From the NCBI GenBank assembly GCA_037039925.1, contig JAXRKP010000060.1, forward strand, positions 300,001 to 364,000: 64,000 bases of DNA. The letters are read 5' to 3'. The notes beneath the pieces are model-generated. The model was not told where the DNA came from. It searched no databases and saw only the letters and a list, made by a program, of their open reading frames with translations. How positions within the stretch are numbered: position 1 is the stretch's first letter; each line of letters begins with the position of its first letter. The DNA comes from Doris montereyensis (taxonomy: Eukaryota > Mollusca > Gastropoda > Nudibranchia > Dorididae). Positions 36,601 to 64,000 of the stretch are shown here, piece after piece. The translations under genes were made by a program, and so were the position numbers.

Positions 36601-36676
36601 ATTGCCCTGCAGAAGATCTCAACAAAATATGCCTAGGACTCCTAGGCATATTTTGTTGAGATCTTCTGCAGGCAAT
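36601..36676. repeat. Near-perfect long palindrome
   Basis: 36608-36638 and 36640-36670 are perfect 31-bp inverted repeats around a single central base (36639). The arms extend outward by 6 bp (ATTGCC/GGCAAT) past one unpaired C. The centre reads GCCTAGGACTCCTAGGC. Confidence 0.95.
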
Positions 36677-36679
36677 GTG

Positions 36680-39600
36680 ATCTGGATTTACTATGCTTTG
36701 ATCGTCTGTGAATGATAGTTCATATAGTCCTCCTTTGGGATTTGCTCCTATAATTTAACGTATAAAAAATTCCAGAAGCGTTCAAAATATTTTTCAAACA
36801 AGCTTTGCAGTAATCATGGATGATAATGACATAGATTATAACTGACAATGAATATATAAATGCTTAGCTTGCTCATCCAAAATCTCTCCTGACATTAACG
36901 TATGGGCCTCCCATATTTGCACAATTTAGTTTTATAACTTTTAACATATTAACAGTGATAATTAATATGCCTAGCATATGCAGTACCATAGTCAACTAGA
37001 TTGTACACAGCCCATCTGTTTTATTTTTGTTTTTGAAATGGAAAATATAGTAATGTGGTGTCGATGGAGCACTACTATCAAGTGAAAAATTATATATGTC
37101 ACAGCTTTATATAGATTGTTGTCTGTTTTTTCACATATATATATATATATATATATATATACTTTGTGGTAAATTGTAGTGTATACCTGCAGTTAGTGCA
37201 TCTGCATGTATAAATATAAGTATTCTGTTAAGCTTGTGTTGAGATGAGTTCACATTTTGAGATTGTGCGCTATGATCAGTTCACTTTTAACTGGTGTATT
37301 CGAGATTAAGCTACCATTAGCTAGTTTGTAATGTGTTTTGAGATGAGTTCATACATTGCATTTGTGGTTTAAGATGAATTCCAATGTTGAAGTTGTATGT
37401 ATGTGTTGAGAATGAAATAAGTTAAGTTGGAAGATAGGGCAGGGATTGTGATTCAAATTTAGGATGGCAAAGATGTTAGTTTCACATGACCCTTTTCCTA
37501 GTACTGAATGACTGGGTAATAGTAACCAGCTATGAAGTACATGCAAATGTCTATTATTTGACCTCCTTCCCGGCTTTGTGAAGGAAAGGGAAGGGCGATC
37601 ATTGATAATGATATTAATTGCCTTTTGGTCACACTCACAGTGCATGGGGAGCTCCAAGTAAAGAATTGTAACACTGAACAAAAGCAATCATAGAGGAATG
37701 TTTACTTTATTTGTCATGTGTGGTATAATTAAATAATTCATACATAAATATAATTTGTTATATATGTACATGAATACATCAAATCAAATGGAAATAAACG
37801 AAATGCTCATTGGCATAACTGTACATGAAAGAAACATCAGAGTCTGACTAGCGTCACCTTCTTACTAATCTTACATCAGCTTTCATCGGTTCCTCATCAT
37901 TCAGCAAGTCTGCCGTTTTGGAGACGACAATTAAACCCTTACTCAGTACTCAGTCAAATCCATCTCATTACACCTTAGACTTACAGTACAAGAAGATCAT
38001 ATAACCATCGTTTAATCATGGGATATTAAGGATCTCTCTGTCTTACCAGAAATGATACTGCACTGATAACACATTATATTAAGAGGACATCTGTGATCAG
38101 AATTATAAAAGCACACCAATCATGTCAGGCGCAATTTAAAAGACAAATGAAGTGGGATCTGCCTCTATAGTTAATGTAAAGAACCAAAATTGTGTACAGT
38201 GTATAATTTACCATTGTTTTAGTCATTTTTTTTCTTTTAAACTAAAAAGTGAATATAGATCTAATTGGAATTGAAACAAACATTACAATATAAATATAAG
38301 CATAAAATTAAACATTTAAACAAGCACTAGCAGTTTTCTGAATGCCAGACTAATAACAAACAATGACAAGTTTTGAAATACTTTTGCAGCTAGGAATATA
38401 AAATGAACAACAGCTGACTTGAACCACCCACTAATATTGTAATATCATTATATCACAGGGTTCTGATTGTATTGTTTCACTCACTATTAATACTACAGGT
38501 AAAATAGCATTTAGTCCAGGTTTTATTTTATGCAGATGGATACAAATATATGACAAAGTTTACTTTGACTTTGACATCGCAGGCTGTTGCCTACCTGGAA
38601 ATCATTTTGCGTATAAATTACTGTATTCAAGTATGTGGATTATTGACAGGTTATCGGTGACTTTTTATCCCTTAATAATACACATTGTATTCTCATTTTT
38701 ATTACAGTGGAGTCGGCATAAAATTGACTCACCTAACATCAATTTTTGGTCAAAATCAACTATTGGTATTTCAGTTGTGCCCTTTCCCCCCTTAAAAATT
38801 CATATTATCCCGATTGGGATTACATCAACAGCTTCAGGAGAGGTTCCGCTTGAAGTAAACTCAAACAGCTGTAGTGGAAGCCCCTTCTTAAATTCTCTAG
38901 GCTATTCCCATCACCTGATTGACTGACTTGTGTGTATGAGTATGAGACTAGCTTTGTGAGTGCGTGTATAGGTCTATTTGCTGTATGTGTATTGTATTAA
39001 TACACCTATTAGTAGTATTAGGGCTTAGCATGTTCCTGGTGAGCCAATCTACTTTTGCTCAGCTTCCTACACTCACTCACTGGACTTTCTTCACCTCTTG
39101 GCAGTCATCACATCAATATGCTTTTTAAACCATAGGTTGTTTTCCTTCACAATGGTTATTGTCAACCTCGCTCAAAATCAACCAAATTTCTCAGACCCAT
39201 TAGTCCTAGACTGCTGACTTTATGCAGATTCCACTGTATTTTTAATTATTTGTACAAGTAAACTTTTCTTATTCTAGATAATTCAGATAAAATTTCTATT
39301 TCGAGACATAATGTTTACAAGCTAAAAGCGTTCTGTATGGGAAGGACAATGCTGATGTGAAATGACAACATGCATTAGACAATTGTGGCAGGACCATTTA
39401 TTGTTGTTGCTTATTTCGATAGAGATTTATCTTGTGATGCAAGATTTATGGCGATGTCTGTCACTGTCACCAAATGTAAATTAAGCCAAAAAGATGATTT
39501 TTAAAACACGTTTAGATTTGGCATGGTAAGTGATGATGCATTAGAGCACTTTTGACTCAACCCACTTGGCCATAATATTATAACAAAACACAATAAGCAC

Positions 39601-39765
39601 ACATTAGAGCAGTGCATTGTTCAACTTACATTGCGGCTATGATCTAACAAAACGCATAAGAAACGCCATAGTGCATGACACATTGCTTCAATTCGCTTGG
39701 CAAAAGAACTGAAATAATCTAACAAAACACATAACATTATAGTTTCACTCCATCCATTTATGGTG
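36680..39765. other. Intergenic AT-rich DNA
   Basis: Contains a (TA)n tract at 37136-37161. No conserved coding motif or RNA gene was recognised on either strand. Confidence 0.45.
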
Positions 39766-39769
39766 TATC

Positions 39770-40015
39770 CTGAAAGGACGTCGCTTCCCGATTCTTCACA
39801 CGAATGTCCTCACGGTTAGCAGCCAACCTTTTAGAGTTCTAGCCTTCATTACTGTCATGTCCAGCCAGTGTGTACTATCTTGTTCCCACCTGCGTGTTGT
39901 TCTCCCTCTTCCTCTCTTGCCTTTTATTTTTGCTTCTAATATTCATTTTCCCCATTGTTTCATCTCTCTTTATGCGCCCAAAATATTTGAATTTCGCTTC
40001 TTTAAGTTGTTAAAA
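39770..40015 (-). pseudogene. LINE C-terminal fragment
   Basis: Minus-strand frames read LKEAKFKYFGRIKRDETMGK, ILEAKIKGKRGRGRTTRRWE, then QDSTHWLDMTVMKAR and a tail resembling AADRE..R...R.ATS. This matches the LINE C-terminal order 'K.FGHI.R...LE..I.GKRGRGRPR..W..DI..WL.M...A...A.DR..WR'. A frame change lies between the first two blocks. Confidence 0.75.
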
Positions 40016-40019
40016 AGCC

Positions 40020-43000
40020 ATTGGGGTTGGACTTTTATTCTTCCAAGGACTATTTCATTCCTTAGTATTTCAATCCACATATTCTCAATACCTGTTATTA
40101 ATTAATAATTATCACAAAAAAAGAGGAAGAATACATCTTAAAACTAAATTAAAATTGTCTTGAAAAAGGCATTGTGTCAGAGCAGTCTGCACAAGATTTA
40201 CAGTCTGACAAGATCACAAGTCAAGTGTAACACCATTTGCAAGTCTTTTCACCTGAAACAAGTCTTGATGAGTTGTGCTAAAATGAAATTATTAGTCTTT
40301 ATACAATTTGTAGAATAATATCGTGCACAATTAAAGAATTATAAAAGAAAAATTCTAAGTACCGTGAAACCGAGAATAATATGAAAATATAAGAAGTACT
40401 CAGCAATTGACATTAATTATACCAATGATAGATCAACTGTTTAAAAATTCTTTAGGAAAAATAAGAAATTACTTCGTTTTTGGCAATCGTTCAATTTTTA
40501 AAAGGTGCAATTTTGGTCTCATGATATTGACATATTAAAAAAATAATAATTCTGAAGTTAACTAGCACTAATTATTATTTGTAGGAGAATTTAAACATGT
40601 TATATCTTCCACTTCCGGCATTTCTTAAAAGTGTTGTAATAGTTTGTCTCGAGTCACTTTTACCTTTTTATAAGACTAAGAAAAATCTTCCCTGCCCTTC
40701 CACTAAATACTTAATCAAAATATGTAAATCTAGATCTATATTATATTAAAAAAGATTAGTAAGTAGGAAGATCACAGCACACACAAAATTGTTACAATAA
40801 TTTAATTCTATTTGCATTATTTCACTTTCAAAGCATTTTCATCACCTCTGTTTATTTAAATTCTCTTTACTCTTTAAAATGTCGATTTACACTAACTTTT
40901 GAGTTTTAATTTGAAGTCATCTTAATATGCTTATAATAAGCCCTTATTTCTAAGTCCTCCTCCTAATGCCCTTGGTCATTTATCCCAGTTTATTGCACAC
41001 ACACTGTGGTGATAAGACAAAGAACAGGATTCAAAATGTATCTAACCCATCATTCTCTTATGGGATTGGGGGGTCCTGAGCATGTTTTTTTTAATCATTT
41101 GATACAGACAATTTTATCCACTACCATTGTACTCGGCAATTAGCTATAAAAAAATTGATTTTTTAAATTATTATATAGTTGCCGTGGGAAATAACAACTT
41201 CATTTCAAATAGGCTTTTTCAGTAAGAAACAAATTTGGCTGTAAATTTGCACGCACATTATTCGGTACAATATCTAGCCGCACCCAGTAGCTTTTTTGGA
41301 TAAATAAAACGGTTTTTGTTTTATGAATTTTTTGAAAATGCATATGGCAACCTTTCCAATTTTCGGCAAATTTAATCACAAAAAAATTTGTTTTGCAAAA
41401 ATTTTATGAGATATCGAAAATTGCTACTGGTCGAAATTTTTGTTTGCTTTATAGATGTTATATACCAAATTTGGGGGCAATCAAATAATAAACAAAAGAT
41501 TAGATTGCATATCACTGTCAAAATATAACATTTTGAGAAAATCGCATTTTAAACAATTTTTCCCATTATTTTAATGTTTTTCCGCATATAAATCTATAAA
41601 AGAATAATATAATACTTTAAAACATCATGCAATCGTGAGAGACTATCAAATGCTTCATGTCGACCCTATTTCAACTGTCCCAGATCCCTTATACTCATAT
41701 TGGGATGGCATTTTTTTTATAACAGGTGCGCGGAATGTTTCCCATAACATTCGGCTGATCTTAGCTAATATTGACAATAATTCATCAAAAGTACATTTTT
41801 TGGATAGAGTACTTTGTTGTAATTAAAATGAATATCAACTTGTTATACTTAACACAACATTTCGGTTTTTATGGTACAACCGACGTGTTGAAGGTTAGGC
41901 GGTATCATTTCTAAAAAAAAAGTCGTATAAAATTAAAGAATTGATACTGAGCCTTTGTTATAATAGTATGAATGCCAAGGGAAAGAACTGCTCCATCCAG
42001 TAGTGCAATAAACGAGTTTTGTCCCATTTGTGGGAAAACTGCCTTCCTCGGGATCCCCCCAAAGAACTAAACTTTATGTTACAATCCAGGTGTGCATTAT
42101 TATAAGAAGACACTTGGAGAGAATTGCAAAAAAAAGTATGGGTCCACTTTGTGAGGAAAAATACTTCATAACATAACTGAAACTTAAGTTATAATATTAT
42201 GCTGAGCTGATTGAATATCAATGTTATTGAATGATCATAGGTGAGTTGAAAGATAAAAAAAAAAAAAGTGAGTGATATGAAACATCTACACTGTTCTTTT
42301 GATGTCAACAATGCGATTTTTTCTCTGAATGCTGACAAACAGTTGACAAGCTGGCCACGCAAGTGATTTTATAACATTATGAGTCAGATGGTCAAATGAA
42401 ATAATTATGTGATGAGATCAAAAGCTGATAAAGCAAGGCAATAAAATAAAAATCTGTACTTGTAATTTCAATTGAACAGTGAAACTCATACTATAGAGAA
42501 ATGGGAAAGGAAATATCTTAACTTAACCATGAATACAGAAAATCTTTTAATTTGTTAATTCTGTGTACAATAATTCTCGTTGGTTGTAAAAATTCAAGAC
42601 CATACAAAATCCTTCAATGCAATATCATGCTCGCTAATTAACTATCCAAACATAATTTTTTTTAATGAAATTAAAAATTTCATAATTGAGAGCGAGTTCC
42701 TTGTGTTTCACCTCCATCATCCAAATAAATTATCACACATTCACACACACTGGGTAAAATGGTGTTCTTGATGTAAAGAATGACAATGTGTGTATTTGAA
42801 TTTTATATTGGTTAACGTACATGATGTGAGTTTGTAACAAAATAGCAATAACATGGCATTTTTTTCCAACAAAAGGTTTCACATCTTCTCTGTATTACAT
42901 AGAAGGAAATCAATAAATAGGTGTATAGAGTCGAAATGCAAAACCAAATGTAAACCATGTTCTTCCAATGAATTAATGAATGGAGAAATATCCCTGTGAC

Positions 43001-44425
43001 CAAGCTCATTTTAAACAGACATCAACAAAATCTGTGCGAAAAACAAAGATATTATGAATTTAAAATGGCATACATCCCTTCAACAATGCACATCAAATGT
43101 TTGTTATTATATCATCACTATCAGTTTTTTTTACGGCTAGAGATAAAAAAGTTTTTCCTTTTGCACTGAAGTTTCTGTTGGTTGTTCTTTGTGTGTGAAA
43201 GGCTGTTACGAGGCCACTAAAACTAAAAGTAACCACACTTTTTAATGTAGGTTCTAAATGATCCCAAGATCGTTTACAATTTAAGAAGTTTTCTACCAAA
43301 GTGGTGTATAATTTTTAAAAATTTAATTGCTTCCTTGTCTTTTCATTCATCACAGCTGTCATTTTCAACAGGTTTTATCATTAAAAAGTTGGAATAGTAT
43401 TGCTAACACTCAGTACTCTGTAGTATTGTCATTATGGGTAATTATGTTTGTTCTCTGATAAAAGGAAAGGGAGTTAAATTGTGTTAGTGTTACTAGAGAA
43501 ATAGTGATAATTTTGATCCAATCTCATTCTCTCCATGCTCAGTCCCAGACTGTTTCTGTGTTGTAGGGTTTCCTTTGATTATAATGTTTTTCTGGAAGGG
43601 GAGTGGGATGTATTATCATTCCTTATTCATAATAATATAACTTTTTGATGATTTCCATATCCGACATATTTTCACAAAATGTGGTAAATTTTCAATGAAG
43701 CAAGGAAAGATATGTCATGATGTCTCAGTCTTCAATCACATCAAAGAGTTCAAATTTCATTTTAACATTTAATTCATTATTTCTAAGGATAAATGCAAGA
43801 CAATAGACACAACATTAGCGGCAAATGTCATGAAACCTAAAACTACAGCTGCTAATGAAGTATTATTCCGCCGATGCTTTCCAACTTTCAGGAAATATTA
43901 CTGCTCGACTTCCTGCAATCCTAGCAAAAGGGTGTGATATAATCAATTTCTCATTTACCACATCTATTGGTGAAAAAAACGCTATGGACAATATTTTTCC
44001 TACAGCATAAAGGAAGAAAATTGTTGGGAGGTGTGTGGGAGTGAGAATGGGGTTGTTTTGAGCTATGTGACAAAGACACACAGATAGCGAGACTCAAGTC
44101 TTGTGGTGCGATGACAGATTATTTTGATAAAACTGTCCTGCATATTAGTCATAGAATTTAAATCCAGTAGTGTGGCATGGGTTGTTCATCCCCCACAGGG
44201 AGGTAAGCTTTGCACCATCTAACCCATTAGCTCTCCACTCCTCTAATCCAGGAGTGCACCATGCCTTAAGAATTCTCTGCATGGTTGGCTGGCCCACACT
44301 GTGTCAGTGAATAAATATGTAACCATCCATCTACTGCAGGTCATTGCAAACACACACACACGCATTCAAACCCTAAAGGCTAAAAATTTCAACAAATTTC
44401 TTTTTCAAACATCAACAAATGATTT
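40020..44425. other. Intergenic DNA and pecanex 3' flank
   Basis: AT-rich. The 3' UTR of pecanex lies just below 44426; its extent is not clear. No other gene is recognised. A short CPICGKTAF-like frame near 42030 is too small to assign. Confidence 0.45.
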
Positions 44426-61566
<17,141 letters not shown>

Positions 61567-61741
61567 TCAAGCAAACAAGAAACATTAGGTCAGTATAATT
61601 ATGTATATAATTCTGTAATAAACCGTACAAAAACATATCAGTACAAATTACATTATGGAGATTGAAAAAGACAAAATGATGCTAAAAAAAATTAGGAGGC
61701 ATCAAGAAGATGATGAACACAATGAATAAGAATTAATGGAA

Positions 61742-62260
61742 TTTGTTTGTTTCGATGAAATTTACCCGATCTACCATATGTGGTGATCTCAGGGTAACTT
61801 AAGAGGAAATATCAAGTCCGGGATGGGGACAAGCCCTGAAAAAAAAAACGGAACTTTATCGCCCCCTTAAAAAATTCAAAATAATATTACATAAGAGCAT
61901 TACATTTAAATACATATACAAGAAATATAAAGAAAAGGGCCGCAATATAAATAAAAACTCAAATGCTATCAGATATGCCAACTGTTGAGAACCAAAATTC
62001 TAGAGGGATTTTCTCCCATTCTGTGCACATTAAAGATCCCTTAGCTGTTTACAGGGCAATCGGGAAAAAAAATTTTTAAATCCTACCAAAACCCTGGAGA
62101 TCACCTTAGCTGTAATGTGGGTAAATCAATTCAAACCAAGAGAGATCTGTATCATTTTGTCAGAGTCCTGTAGTATACATTGCTAGACTGGCAAGACAGT
62201 GTTTTGGAGTTGAGTCCTGCATGGTAACTACCCATATATATCTATGGGTTTATTTTTCAA
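61742..62260. repeat. Cluster of dispersed repeats
   Basis: A GATCTCAGGG-family copy at 61742-61815 is followed by ACATTAAAGATCCCTTAGC (62027-62045) and CACCTTAGCTGTAATGTGGG (62093-62112), the latter also found near 22460. A tRNA-like segment with weak A- and B-box matches lies at about 62170-62220. Probably SINE-related debris. Confidence 0.4.
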
Positions 62261-62897
62261 AGGTATATTAAGCCAGTATAGTTTTGCAGATTATTAATCC
62301 TCTGATTCTATAAAACATGAGTGGAAATTTCACAGGTGCCATGTGCACGTTGTGCAAGTTACAGATCCCATAGCAGTTATTAAAGGTGTGCCACCTCCCT
62401 CCCCTGATTGGCTCTAGCCAAATAATTACACCCATACACAAAACAAAATAAAAACAACCCAAAAACAGACAAAAACAAGTGAATCATCTCTTCTTTTTGT
62501 GTATCTTCATTTCTTTATATTCAAAGCCACCTCTTCTCATCAAACATTCTTCATCCTCTTTTATCGCAGCCACTAGTTTTCCAGAATGTTTGTTCATGTT
62601 TTCTTACTCACTGTCTTCCATGCTTCTTTACTCTGCAGTCATTTTACTTCCCTCCAGAACATTTTACTACAACTACAATATTCCCTAATGTTCTCTTCAA
62701 GCCCTTGCCCCCTCCCTCTCTCTTCCTCAACGATGGCTACCTATAATGCAATACTAATGCCTGCAACTCTTGGAATGAAAAATCCTAATCCGCTAAAAAA
62801 TTGTATTTTTTTAAACGTTGTCAATATGTGTGTGTTATCTCCCTTTATTTGCGTGATTGGTAAAGGGCGTGGATGTCAGTTGGACATTGTTTGTTTT

Positions 62898-63035
62898 TAT
62901 TGAATTTTACCCCCCTCTAACACATACATTGATCTCAGGTGACAGAAAACAGCAATATTAAAGATAAATAAAAGAGGAAAAGGAAATAAGAAGAACCTAC
63001 CAGTAGTCCCGCTATCCACCCACGTTGGATTTGAG
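62898..63035 (+). repeat. Dispersed repeat copy (GATCTCAGGG family)
   Basis: Shares with 47014-47160 the ordered words GAATTTTACCC, TTGATCTCAGGTGA, AAACAGCAA, AAAAGAGGAAAAGGAAAT and AACCTACCAG. Confidence 0.55.
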
Positions 63036-63274
63036 TCTCGGATATAAAAAGGTATACGCTTAAATCAAAGTAGCTTCACTTCATTAGTTCAAGTCAAGCC
63101 TGAAACTTTCTACCAACTTGAAAAAAATCAATACTCATGTAGTATTGTAGCCCACTGGTAGTATTGTATGTAGCTTACATATAATATTAACACAATACTA
63201 CAGGTGCCTCCGTTGGTCAGGATGCTGTATAGTAATATTGTATTGTAGACTGTGTGAGCACCTGTCTATATATA

Positions 63275-63402
<128 letters not shown>

Positions 63403-64000
63403 TTACGTCTTTCTTATAAGCATGTAGCAGAGTTGCGCGGCCTGCATGAGCTTTAACCCACTTGAAAAAGGCAAAACTAATCGTAAAATAGTAAAATAGT
63501 AAATGAAGCATAATTATGTTCTCCCAGGCAGCGGTGCTTGTGTGTGTATAAAATGAGACACAAAGACACGGAGGTACTCTGATATGCCAAAAATATTTTT
63601 AAATCTTGGAATTCTCATCTGAAAATCCTGGAGGTCCTTTCAATGTTTCAAAAAACCCAGAAATCCGGGAAAAACCAAAAAAACCCATCCCTGCAAGTCA
63701 AAAGACATGTAAAAGAGTGAAAGAAAAGAAGTAGGACCTATCAGCAGCACCCGTCAATTAACTTTGATGGAAAGAAAAGAAAAGAGACCTACAAATAAAA
63801 CAACGAACATGTGCTTCAGATGAACTTTCAAGGGTAACCTTGATCCCATCAATAAAAGTGTACACACATGAATAAGGTAAGGAAATAGTGCAAACAAAAA
63901 TACAAAATACAAATGGAAAAGATTACATTAAACAAAACTTTGCAATACTTGGAAAAAAATAATCTTTGAGACAAAAAAAGAAAGACTTAGCCTACAGAGT
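63403..64000. other. Pecanex intron end of window
   Basis: Contains another diverged copy of the GATCTCAGGG-family 3' part (about 63690-63765: GTAAAAGAGTGAAAG, AAGTAGGACCTATCAGC). No further pecanex exon was recognised before the window ends. Confidence 0.45.

Overview
This window is intron-rich, repeat-rich animal nuclear DNA. It has canonical GT-AG introns, many decayed non-LTR retrotransposon pieces, tRNA-derived SINEs, DNA transposons with terminal inverted repeats, long microsatellites, and islands dense in the motif AGATCTAG. Together these suggest a lophotrochozoan, most likely a gastropod mollusc. That assignment is an inference from composition and repeat content, not from a marker gene.

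Two conserved protein genes are convincing and they converge. On the + strand (20230-30177) is a PPM1A/PPM1B-type metal-dependent Ser/Thr phosphatase (PP2C family) with five coding exons, complete from start to stop. On the - strand (about 61559 down to 44426) are the last twelve exons of a pecanex (PCNX) gene, a conserved multipass endoplasmic-reticulum membrane protein tied to Notch signalling; its 5' part lies beyond base 64000. About 14 kb of AT-rich DNA with no recognisable gene separates their stop codons. Both genes carry short indels that break the frame while the flanking residues stay conserved: nine in PPM1 coding exon 1, five in pecanex. Unpolished long-read consensus is the simplest explanation, but local gene decay in PPM1 is not excluded.

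Layout: 0-20 kb has no supported host gene. It holds a 53-58 bp tandem repeat, LINE fragments with (ATT)n tails (2.5-5.9 kb), a 249-bp MITE-like element, an 867-bp TIR element built around a 44-bp minisatellite (11.7-12.5 kb), a hAT/BED-like fragment and two SINEs. 20-30 kb is PPM1; its introns hold a ~2-kb inverted-repeat structure, a mariner-like transposase relic, a Penelope-like piece with a hammerhead-like core, and a CR1-type LINE. 30-44 kb is intergenic with LINE relics and a long near-perfect palindrome. 44-64 kb is pecanex; its introns hold rearranged LINEs, a piggyBac-like non-autonomous element with TTAA duplications, a 220-bp polypurine microsatellite next to a splice acceptor, and a nested set: (TA)n microsatellite, THAP/P-element-like transposon with ~50-bp TIRs, and inside it a Penelope-like insertion with a 16-bp target duplication, inverted 5' tail and tandem hammerhead-like motifs. 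That nested structure is the most interesting feature of the window.
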